From Prochlorococcus sp. MIT 1314 (lineage in GTDB: Bacteria; Cyanobacteriota; Cyanobacteriia; PCC-6307; Cyanobiaceae), in NCBI RefSeq assembly GCF_034093315.1, contig NZ_CP139300.1, positions 806,001 to 870,000 of the forward strand: a stretch of DNA of 64,000 nt, written 5' to 3'. Both the position numbers and the translations under genes were made by a program. Shown here piece by piece: positions 57,459 through 64,000 of this stretch. Below the pieces are notes generated by a model. The model had not been told where the DNA came from and did not search any database. It saw only the letters and a program-made list of their open reading frames with translations. Within the stretch, counting starts at the first letter, position 1; every line of letters begins with the position of its first letter.

Positions 57459-57477
57459 GAAAATGAAAATCATTTCT
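57459..57477 (-). promoter_or_regulatory. Zur/Fur-like operator
   Basis: GAAAATGAAAATCATTTCT matches the 19-base Fur consensus GATAATGATAATCATTATC at 14 positions by eye and is a near palindrome (GAAAATGA/TCATTTC). It lies 39-57 bases upstream of the GTPase start. With a COG0523 gene downstream, Zur is more likely than Fur. Confidence 0.5.
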
Positions 57478-57545
57478 GTTTTCGATTTTAAATATTTATT
57501 TTGTGATTTAAGTGATAAAAACAATATTATTTAGAGAATTAATTA

Positions 57546-57695
57546 CCCCATACCACCCATCACTTTCCCAAATAGTAAATTTGATGGATAATAAATTTAT
57601 AGTTATTTATTGCGCAGATCAATCTATAAATTGTCACTTTAACTAGCAAGTGACTAGCAGATAACTTACTTACTTTTTCCTCCAAATCCATTGAT
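57546..57695 (+). repeat. Parental upstream block of the EVE gene
   Basis: CATACCACCCATCACTTTCC, CAAATAGTAAATTTGATGGA, TAATAAATTTATA, then a region unique to this copy (about 57600-57670) and CCTCCAAATCCATTGATATG leading into the gene. The other nine units resemble the outer parts of this block. Confidence 0.75.
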
Positions 57696-58154
57696 ATGAC
57701 TAAAGAAAATTTCTGGCTAATGAAAAGTGAGCCTGATGCATACAGCATAAATACTTTAAAAGATGATGGGGTAACTTTGTGGGATGGTATTAGAAATTAT
57801 CAAGCGCGAAATTACATGAGAAATATGAACAAAGGAGATAAAGTATTTTTTTATCATTCAAACTGCAAACCTCCAGGCATTGTTGGACTTATGGAGGTAA
57901 TAGACCTAAATATTGTTGACCCTACACAATTTGATAAAGATTCAAAGTATTTTGATCCAAAATCGAAACCTGAAAATCCGAGATGGGATTGTGTAAAAGT
58001 AAAGTTCATATCTAAATCAAATAAGATTATAAGTTTACCTGAATTAAAAATTTTATTTAGTGAGGATGATTTACTAGTTGTAAAAAAAGGAAATAGGTTA
58101 TCTATATTACCTGTCCGAAATGATATAGCAAAAATACTGCTAAAAAAAATATAA
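57696..58154 (+). CDS. EVE-domain protein (thymocyte nuclear protein 1-like)
   Basis: 152 residues, normal for single-domain EVE proteins. MTKENFWLMKSEPDAYSINTL, LWDGIRNYQARNYMRNMNKGDKVFFYHSNCKPPGIVGLMEVI and FDPKSKPENPRWDCVKVKFI are hallmarks. The EVE fold belongs to the PUA/YTH-like superfamily and is thought to recognise modified bases. Its first 13 codons recur as fragments through the preceding 16 kb. It lies at the right edge of the island. Confidence 0.93.
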   Translation: MTKENFWLMKSEPDAYSINTLKDDGVTLWDGIRNYQARNYMRNMNKGDKVFFYHSNCKPPGIVGLMEVIDLNIVDPTQFDKDSKYFDPKSKPENPRWDCVKVKFISKSNKIISLPELKILFSEDDLLVVKKGNRLSILPVRNDIAKILLKKI

Positions 58155-58160
58155 AAATTT

Positions 58161-58463
58161 TTAGTCCGTAAAATTCATTGAAAACATATTTCCAATATAG
58201 AGTCTAGTTAAATCCCTATTTTGAAATCCTTTTTGCATCAAAAACCCTGCAATAGCAGCTTGAATTATCCTATATTGATCCCAGTTAGGATGTTGCTCAA
58301 CAAATTCTTTCATAGCCTTTTGCAGATTTTCTTGAAGTTCACATTTAAAACTAATTACTTCATCTTTCTGATTTAAAACTTTTGGATTTACATCGTAATT
58401 TAACTTTTGCATATTCAAAAAAATTTTTTGGAATTTAAATCTACAAGTTTTAGTTTTCTTCAA
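58161..58463 (-). CDS. DUF2811 domain protein
   Basis: 100 residues as annotated from the first ATG; MQKLNYDVNP at residue 18 is a plausible shorter start. ISFKCELQENLQKAMKEFVEQHPNWDQYRIIQAAIAGFLMQKGFQNRDLTRLYIGNMF is the DUF2811 pattern, a cyanobacterial soluble family of unknown function. Convergent with the EVE gene. Confidence 0.88.
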   Translation of the reverse strand: MKKTKTCRFKFQKIFLNMQKLNYDVNPKVLNQKDEVISFKCELQENLQKAMKEFVEQHPNWDQYRIIQAAIAGFLMQKGFQNRDLTRLYIGNMFSMNFTD

Positions 58464-58609
58464 AATTACTAAATCGTCAACAAGTATTATTAAGGGATAG
58501 TCTCAGATAATAGAATAATGAGAATTCAGTTATAAAGAGGGAAATCATAGAAATTGAATTTAAAAAATTAAATCTTACTAAAATATAAAGAATTATAAAA
58601 AATCATAAG

Positions 58610-58672
58610 TTTTCCACATGCTATAGGTATTCAGATATTTCTCTAAAAATAGCTGTGGAAAAGTTGTGAAAA
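58610..58672. promoter_or_regulatory. Cluster of DnaA-box-like sites
   Basis: TTTTCCACA at 58610-58618 (+), its inverse TGTGGAAAA at 58654-58662, and TTGTGAAAA (one mismatch, inverse of TTTTCACAA) at 58664-58672. TTTTCCACA is the cyanobacterial DnaA-box form. The remaining spacer (58464-58725) is AT-rich without a gene. It may be a DnaA-binding site; replication-origin function is not implied. Confidence 0.5.
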
Positions 58673-58725
58673 ATTTTTTTGAACTCGGGGAAATATTTTT
58701 CAAAATTTCCGATTTTATTTATCTT

Positions 58726-59097
58726 TTAATCCATTGATTCCCACATTCTTTTTATTTCATTAAATAAAGTTTGTGCTATTTGTATCGGCCAATACATTTC
58801 GAAAGATCTAGTTTGATCTTGACTTTCAAAAACTAACCTCAAACTCCATTCATTCTTTTTACCTTCTAACTCAATATACCAAGGCAGTTTTTCTAATTCT
58901 AAAGTAATAGCCTCTTCATCCATTAATTCATTTTGAATACCTAATAGTTGTTCATTAATTCTTAAAAGCAAGAGATAAAGTGAATGAAATTCGCTTTTTT
59001 GTAACTCAATTGACCAATTATCAACCCCAATCAAAAAACAAAACTTACCTTTTTTAAAATCTTTATGTAATCTCCATCTTTTTTTATCTTCTAACAA
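58726..59097 (-). CDS. DUF1818 domain protein
   Basis: 123 residues. WRLHKDFKKGKFCFLIGVDNWSIELQKSEFHSLYLLLLRINEQLLGIQNELMDEEAITLELEKLPWYIELEG matches the DUF1818 family, found in cyanobacteria and plastids, of unknown function. Located directly downstream of rpoZ (2-base gap), likely co-transcribed. Confidence 0.88.
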   Translation of the reverse strand: MLEDKKRWRLHKDFKKGKFCFLIGVDNWSIELQKSEFHSLYLLLLRINEQLLGIQNELMDEEAITLELEKLPWYIELEGKKNEWSLRLVFESQDQTRSFEMYWPIQIAQTLFNEIKRMWESMD

Positions 59098-59099
59098 AA

Positions 59100-59336
59100 T
59101 TAACCAGGGAGTAAATCTGGTTGGTCTTGTTCATCACTCAGTTCAATAATAGACCTTTGAACAGGTTTAATAGTTGACTCCTCTAATAGTCCATCAAAAT
59201 CATCAAAACGCCTTTGTTTAGCTCTAAAAGCAATTCTAACAGTAGTTAAGTATCTATTAGTTGATTTTCTTATTAAACTCTCACCTCTTTTGGCAAGATC
59301 ATTAGAGTCAATACCGCCATTATTTGATACGTTCAT
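59100..59336 (-). CDS. rpoZ: RNA polymerase omega subunit
   Basis: 78 residues. The cyanobacterial omega signature is unmistakable: [30 protein letters not shown] and [20 protein letters not shown]. Omega assists assembly of the core polymerase. First gene of a pair with DUF1818 on the minus strand; divergent from the Hsp70-like gene. Confidence 0.94.
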   Translation of the reverse strand: MNVSNNGGIDSNDLAKRGESLIRKSTNRYLTTVRIAFRAKQRRFDDFDGLLEESTIKPVQRSIIELSDEQDQPDLLPG

Positions 59337-59436
59337 TAAAAAATTTTTATTACTATAAAATATATTTTACAGTTTATTGGACCGATTCAAAACATAAATT
59401 ACAAAACAAACTTAATTGATTCATAAAAAATTTCTT

Positions 59437-61005
59437 ATGGAAAAAAATTTATCTGGAACGCTTGCTATTGATTTGGGGAATACTAATACTGTAGTAGCTT
59501 TTCAAGATCAAAAAGATATAAATTCTGTTTTAGTTGAGATACCAAATATTACATCATCTCCAGGAGTTATCCCTACAGCAGTTTGGTTTGAGGAACCTTC
59601 AAAAATCCTGAAGATTGGTATTGGTGCTTTAAAGATGAAAGATAACTCTAATTCCGATTTGTTTTTTCATTCAAATTTTAAAAGATTAATTGGAAATCCT
59701 AATGAAAAAATAAACCAAAAAAATATTTTAAGCCCCACTGAATGTGGCGAGAAATTTTTCAAACTTTTGTGGGCAAAAATTCCACAAAAATATGCAATTA
59801 AAAGACTTGTTTTAACTGCTCCAATTGATACATACAAAGGTTATAGAGAATGGTTAGTTAACCTTTGCGGTGAAATATCTGTAGATGAAGTAGCACTAGT
59901 TGATGAGCCTACTGCGGCAAGTTTAGGGATTAATGTACCATTTGGCTCAAAAATAATGACATTAGATATTGGAGGAAGCACAATCGATATGAATATAGTC
60001 AGAATAGAAGGTGGAGAAGGGAAATCTGGTCCAATAGCTGAACTATTAAAATTCAAAGGAAATGATGTCAGCTCAATTTCAAAACAAAAAATAAGGTGTG
60101 CCGAAATAATCAGTAAAACAGGCTCAAAAATTGGAGGTAAGGATATTGATCAATGGATCGTTGATTATTTTATTCCAGATAATAAATATGCAATTAATCT
60201 TTTAAAGGCAGAAGAAATAAAATGTAAACTCAGCTCATCTTCAATCAAATATGAAACTAAGTATGCAACAAAATTATTAACTGAAGGATATCAAGAAAAA
60301 GAATTTTACCTGAGTAAAGAAATATTTGAGAAAATTATTATTGAGAATAATCTCCTCAATCATCTTAACTCCTTACTAAAAGATTTATTAAATGAAGCAA
60401 GGGGCAAATTTTGCACCGTAGATGACTTAAATTTTATTATTTTGGTTGGAGGGGGGACTCAAATACCATTAATTAAAGAATGGCTAACAAAAAAGATTCC
60501 AAAAATTCCAATAAAGTCCCCACCTCCTATTGAATCAATAGCTTTAGGAGCTCTGGCAATGACTCCAGGCGTAAAAATTAAAGACATCTTAAATAAAGGA
60601 TTATCAATAAGATTATTAAATAAAAGAGAACAAAAACACTTTTGGCATCCTATTTTTTGTAAAGGCCAAACATGGCCAACTGAAACTCCATATAAACTGA
60701 TCCTTCAGGCTAGTAAAAGTAATCAGAAAATATTCGAAATAATTATTGGTGAAACAAAAAAAGAAAGAGAATATGATGTGATTTTTGAAAATGGATTACC
60801 AAAATTATCAGAGTTTCAAAGTGAAGAAAAAATTATAAATTGGGGTAAAAAACCACTAAGAATCGAGATAAAGAACAAGCCTAATATTGGAGAAGACAAC
60901 TTAAAACTTTTCTTCAAAATCACTAAAAAAGCTGACTTACTTGTTACGTGTTTCGATATTAAAGATGAATTTTTAGGAGAATATAATTTAGGAAATATCT
61001 TCTGA
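59437..61005 (+). CDS. Hsp70/DnaK-like protein
   Basis: 522 residues from ATG 59437 (an upstream TTG at 59416 would add seven unlikely residues). Actin-like ATPase signatures: LAIDLGNTNTVVAF (phosphate 1), DEPTAASLG, MTLDIGGSTIDM (phosphate 2), LVGGGTQIPLI (adenosine). The C-terminal half is shorter and less conserved than the DnaK substrate-binding domain, with no EEVD-type lid. Family: Hsp70-like proteins of cyanobacteria with unknown clients. Confidence 0.85.
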   Translation: MEKNLSGTLAIDLGNTNTVVAFQDQKDINSVLVEIPNITSSPGVIPTAVWFEEPSKILKIGIGALKMKDNSNSDLFFHSNFKRLIGNPNEKINQKNILSPTECGEKFFKLLWAKIPQKYAIKRLVLTAPIDTYKGYREWLVNLCGEISVDEVALVDEPTAASLGINVPFGSKIMTLDIGGSTIDMNIVRIEGGEGKSGPIAELLKFKGNDVSSISKQKIRCAEIISKTGSKIGGKDIDQWIVDYFIPDNKYAINLLKAEEIKCKLSSSSIKYETKYATKLLTEGYQEKEFYLSKEIFEKIIIENNLLNHLNSLLKDLLNEARGKFCTVDDLNFIILVGGGTQIPLIKEWLTKKIPKIPIKSPPPIESIALGALAMTPGVKIKDILNKGLSIRLLNKREQKHFWHPIFCKGQTWPTETPYKLILQASKSNQKIFEIIIGETKKEREYDVIFENGLPKLSEFQSEEKIINWGKKPLRIEIKNKPNIGEDNLKLFFKITKKADLLVTCFDIKDEFLGEYNLGNIF

Positions 61006-61012
61006 AATAATG

Positions 61013-61549
61013 CTACTCAAGAAAAACTCCTTCTTCATTATCAATATTATTTAGTCGTACGCTAATACTTTCATCTTTACTAGTTGGAACTTTTTTACCG
61101 CAAAAATCGGGTTGAATAGGTAATTCTCTATGACCTCTATCTACCATTACTAACAACATCACTCTTTGAGGTCTGCCCCAAGAATATAATGCATCGATTG
61201 CAGCTCTAATTGTTCTCCCTGTGTAAATTACATCATCTATTAAGAGAATTTCTTGTTTCTCAATAGGAGTAGGAATATCAGTTGCTTTGATTAGGCGCGT
61301 TCCAACTCTATTTTGATCATCTCTATAAAAAGTTGGATCAATTATTCCTTTTCTTATTTTTAAACCTGTTTTGCAGAGTAATTCTTTTTCTAAAACTTCG
61401 GCCAGATCAATTCCTCTAGTAGGAATCCCAATTAAAACAAGATTCTCAAGGTTTTTTACTTTTTCAATAATTTGGGAAGTTAAACGTGCAATGGTTTTTC
61501 TAAACTCTAATTCAGTAAGTATTACGATTCTTTTTGTTTTATTGGACAT
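61013..61549 (-). CDS. pyrR: PyrR bifunctional regulator/uracil phosphoribosyltransferase
   Basis: 178 residues, normal length. The PRPP-binding loop is ILLIDDVIYTGRTIRAAIDAL; LVLIGIPTRGIDLAE and RVMLLVMVDRGHRELPIQPDFCGKKVPTS are typical of PyrR. PyrR senses UMP/PRPP and binds pyr mRNA in Bacillus; whether attenuation operates here is not visible. Convergent with the Hsp70-like gene, divergent from gpmI. Confidence 0.93.
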   Translation of the reverse strand: MSNKTKRIVILTELEFRKTIARLTSQIIEKVKNLENLVLIGIPTRGIDLAEVLEKELLCKTGLKIRKGIIDPTFYRDDQNRVGTRLIKATDIPTPIEKQEILLIDDVIYTGRTIRAAIDALYSWGRPQRVMLLVMVDRGHRELPIQPDFCGKKVPTSKDESISVRLNNIDNEEGVFLE

Positions 61550-61687
61550 GATTTATCAAAAAATAAAATTTGTTCAATATTTTCATAAATTAGCAAAAGC
61601 TAACTATATTGAATATAGATTGTTAAAGAGTAGCTTTTAAAGCTAGATTTAGAGTTGGATCACTTAAACAATTAATTTGATCTAAAT

Positions 61688-63310
61688 ATGTCAAAAATTA
61701 GCAGCAAAAATATAAATAAATTAAGTGTTCCTCAGAGCCCTGTAGTTCTTGCAATACTAGATGGATGGGGCTACCGAGAAGAGATATCACACAATGCTAT
61801 AAAAAGTGCCAATACACCAATCATAGATTCATTGTGGCATGCATATCCTCACACTCTAATAAGCGCTAGTGGATCTAGTGTAGGCCTCCCGGATGGTCAA
61901 ATGGGTAATTCAGAGGTGGGACATCTTACCATTGGTTCGGGAAGAATAATCCAACAAGAACTTGTAAGGATTTCAAATATTGTAAAAAATAATCAGTTAG
62001 GTCTAGTTCATGAGTTAAAGGAGATGGCTGATTCATTAAAGAGAAATAATTCTACTTTGCACATCATGGGATTATGTTCTGATGGAGGAGTACATAGTCA
62101 TATTGATCATTTATTGGGTTTAATAAAATGGGCATCCGATAATGGCATAAAAAAACTAGCAATTCATATTATTACTGATGGCAGAGATACTCCTGCAAAA
62201 AGTGCATCTAAATATCTTAATCAAATAGAGTCATGCATAAAAAAATTCAACACTGGTGAGATTGCCTCCATATGCGGAAGATACTGGATAATGGATAGAA
62301 ATCTTTTATGGGACAGAACAGAAAAATCATATTCTAATTTGACTGATCCAGATATTGAAGTAACAAATATTTCTCCTCAGGATTACATAAAAAAAAGTTA
62401 TGACAAAAATATAACCGATGAGTTTATAGAGCCCATTCGAATTTCGGAAAACTATCTTAAAGATGGGGATAGTTTAATTTGCTTTAACTTCCGTCCAGAC
62501 AGAGCAAGGCAAATAATCAAATCACTTTCAGAGAAAGAATTCTCAGATTTTGAAAGAAAAATTTTTCCAAATCTTGATTTAATTACTTTTACTCAATATG
62601 ACTCAAACTTTTCCGTTAAAGTTGCATTTCCTCCGGAATCTCTCAATAATTTTATCGGCCAAATAGTTTCAGAAAATGGCCTCAAACAATACAGAACAGC
62701 AGAAACAGAAAAATATCCTCACGTAACATATTTTTTTAATGGAGGAGTAGAAATTCCTTTACCTGGAGAAGATAGAAATTTAATTCCCTCTCCAAGAGTA
62801 GCAACTTATGATATGGAACCCAAAATGTCTGCGGAAGAACTAACTATTAGTTGTTCTAAAGCAATTAAAAGTGGAAACTATGCTTTTGTTGTAATCAATT
62901 TTGCTAATCCTGATATGGTGGGTCATACTGGCAATATGAATGCAACAATTAAAGCTATAGAAACAGTAGATAAATGTATAGGTCAAATAGTTAATGCTAC
63001 TGGCGAAATGGGTGGGAGTATTCTTATAACAGCCGATCATGGTAACGCAGAGGTAATGCAAGGTCCTTCAGGAGAACCATGGACAGCACACACTATAAAT
63101 AAAGTTCCATTAATTTTTATTGAGGGTGAAAAAAGAAAAATCCCGAATATGGGTAATGAGATTTATTTAAGGGATAATGCTGGATTAGCAGATATTGCAC
63201 CAACTCTATTACAATTGTTAAATCTTCCAATACCAAAAGAAATGACAGGAAAATCTCTAATTAAAGAAATCGAGTTAAAAGGTTATAATAAAGTAGTACA
63301 GCACGTATAA
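61688..63310 (+). CDS. gpmI: 2,3-bisphosphoglycerate-independent phosphoglycerate mutase
   Basis: 540 residues. Alkaline-phosphatase-superfamily signatures are present: [11 protein letters not shown] (first metal Asp), the catalytic Ser75 in [55 protein letters not shown], and ITADHGNAE plus AHT for the second Mn site. It interconverts 3- and 2-phosphoglycerate in glycolysis and carbon export. secG follows 24 bases downstream. Confidence 0.96.
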   Translation: MSKISSKNINKLSVPQSPVVLAILDGWGYREEISHNAIKSANTPIIDSLWHAYPHTLISASGSSVGLPDGQMGNSEVGHLTIGSGRIIQQELVRISNIVKNNQLGLVHELKEMADSLKRNNSTLHIMGLCSDGGVHSHIDHLLGLIKWASDNGIKKLAIHIITDGRDTPAKSASKYLNQIESCIKKFNTGEIASICGRYWIMDRNLLWDRTEKSYSNLTDPDIEVTNISPQDYIKKSYDKNITDEFIEPIRISENYLKDGDSLICFNFRPDRARQIIKSLSEKEFSDFERKIFPNLDLITFTQYDSNFSVKVAFPPESLNNFIGQIVSENGLKQYRTAETEKYPHVTYFFNGGVEIPLPGEDRNLIPSPRVATYDMEPKMSAEELTISCSKAIKSGNYAFVVINFANPDMVGHTGNMNATIKAIETVDKCIGQIVNATGEMGGSILITADHGNAEVMQGPSGEPWTAHTINKVPLIFIEGEKRKIPNMGNEIYLRDNAGLADIAPTLLQLLNLPIPKEMTGKSLIKEIELKGYNKVVQHV

Positions 63311-63334
63311 AGTTTATAAAAAGCCTTTTAAACA

Positions 63335-63562
63335 ATGATTAATCTTTTAAGTTGGATATGGGTATTTTCTGGAATTCTTCTGATACTTTTAGTTTTACTT
63401 CATAGTCCTAAAGGTGATGGAATGGGAGGAATAGCAACTAGTGGAAGCTCAATGTTCAATAGCGCAAGTAGTGCAGAAGCATCTCTCAATAAAATAACTT
63501 GGACCTTTTTAATTATATTTTTGGCTCTCGCAATTATTCTTAGCGCTGGCTGGATTTCATAA
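63335..63562 (+). CDS. secG: Preprotein translocase subunit SecG
   Basis: 75 residues: an N-terminal helix (LLSWIWVFSGILLILLVLLHSPKGDGMGG) and a second helix at the end, separated by a Gly/Ser-rich loop (SGSSMFNSASSAEASLNKITW). Typical two-helix SecG. Same strand as gpmI with a short gap, as in other picocyanobacteria. Confidence 0.93.
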   Translation: MINLLSWIWVFSGILLILLVLLHSPKGDGMGGIATSGSSMFNSASSAEASLNKITWTFLIIFLALAIILSAGWIS

Positions 63563-63579
63563 AATTTGAATAAAAAAAA

Positions 63580-63608
63580 GGGATTATAAAAAATAATCCC
63601 CTAAATTT
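63580..63608. terminator. Terminator between secG and groEL
   Basis: GGGATTAT-AAAAA-ATAATCCC (63580-63600). On the minus strand it is followed by a run of eight T, so it suits groEL well; on the + strand the tail is weaker. Confidence 0.8.
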
Positions 63609-63633
63609 AATAAATTAATTAACTAATCAATAT

Positions 63634-64000
63634 TTAGTAATCAAAGTCACCACCCATACCTGGAGCACCCGCTGGAGCAGATGAATCTTTTTTCTCAGGT
63701 AAATCAGCAACTATACATTCAGTGGTGAGAACCATTCCTGCTATTGAAGCTGCATTTTGCAGACCTGAACGAGTAACTTTTGCAGGGTCAACTATACCAG
63801 CGGAGGACATATCAACATATTCTCCAGTGGCAGCGTTAAATCCATCATTGAATGGTTTAGATTTTACATTCTCTGCAATCACAGCACCATTAGACCCTGC
63901 ATTTTCTGCAATTCTCATAAGAGGTGCAGTCAGTGAAGCTTCGACAATGTTAGCTCCAATTAATTCCTCTCCTTCTAAATTTTTATCAGCCCAATCTTTT
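63634..64000 (-). CDS. groEL: Chaperonin GroEL, C-terminal part (runs off the window)
   Basis: Open to the window edge, so the N terminus is missing. Readable: [43 protein letters not shown], then [46 protein letters not shown], and the Gly/Met-rich tail [10 protein letters not shown]. This is the equatorial domain end of a group I chaperonin. The tail is the short type, ending DFDY. Confidence 0.95.
   Translation of the reverse strand, partial: KDWADKNLEGEELIGANIVEASLTAPLMRIAENAGSNGAVIAENVKSKPFNDGFNAATGEYVDMSSAGIVDPAKVTRSGLQNAASIAGMVLTTECIVADLPEKKDSSAPAGAPGMGGDFDY

Noticed and set aside
41000-57760. Prophage or integrase gene within the array
   Set aside because: No recombinase, terminase, capsid or transposase is visible in any frame; mobility, if any, must be supplied in trans.
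58610-58672. Chromosomal origin of replication
   Set aside because: Only three DnaA-like boxes and no dnaN or other origin genes nearby; reported only as a DnaA-site cluster.

Overview
The window looks like part of the chromosome of a high-light-adapted Prochlorococcus (an HLI, MED4-like genome is my best guess). The evidence is the very AT-rich sequence, many high-light-inducible (hli) genes, a photosystem II S4-domain gene, a cyanobacterial-type rpoZ, the DUF1818/DUF2811 families, and large numbers of membrane proteins under 60 residues. No database search was possible. Family names come from motifs I recognise, and small-ORF calls rest on start, stop, composition and paralogy.

Layout. (1) 1-14.8 kb is ordinary core sequence: S4 protein, tRNA-Val, photolyase-like protein, a minimal DNA-ligase adenylation domain, an SDR reductase, murD, pirin, GAF, a flavoprotein and a DMT transporter. 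(2) 14.8-35.5 kb is sparse accessory sequence: two fatty-acid desaturases, an LptF/G-type permease, DUF1543, DoxX, hli genes, dozens of tiny ORFs, candidate small RNAs and several decayed genes (DUF805, DUF3804, hli). (3) 35.5-38.4 kb holds a cupin, PhoH and LOG-family block. (4) 38.4-57.7 kb is a second accessory island with hli cassettes, a porin, repeat proteins, secreted peptides and a zinc-type CobW/phosphoesterase operon. (5) 57.7-64 kb returns to core: EVE-domain gene, DUF2811, DUF1818, rpoZ, Hsp70-like, pyrR, gpmI, secG and the 3' end of groEL.

The most striking structure is in region 4. At least nine degenerate copies of the first 12-15 codons of the EVE-domain gene (intact at 57696) are scattered from 41.1 to 54.2 kb, all on the + strand. 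Most come with the same upstream block and are cut off just after the codons for Met-Lys-Ser-Glu. A 20-base core recurs without change. Several copies also carry a doublet of 10-12-base direct repeats and a promoter-like hairpin running straight into the ATG of a small cargo gene. I read this as a tandem accretion array of gene cassettes built at the 5' end of the EVE gene, by an unseen recombinase or by repeated duplication. No integrase is visible in the window.

Regions 2 and 4 share many paralogous micro-genes (hli pair, Asp-rich membrane proteins, an MKL...YCD family, DUF4278 operons with a conserved structured leader, twin CX3C peptides). They therefore appear to draw on the same pool of small stress or cell-envelope genes.
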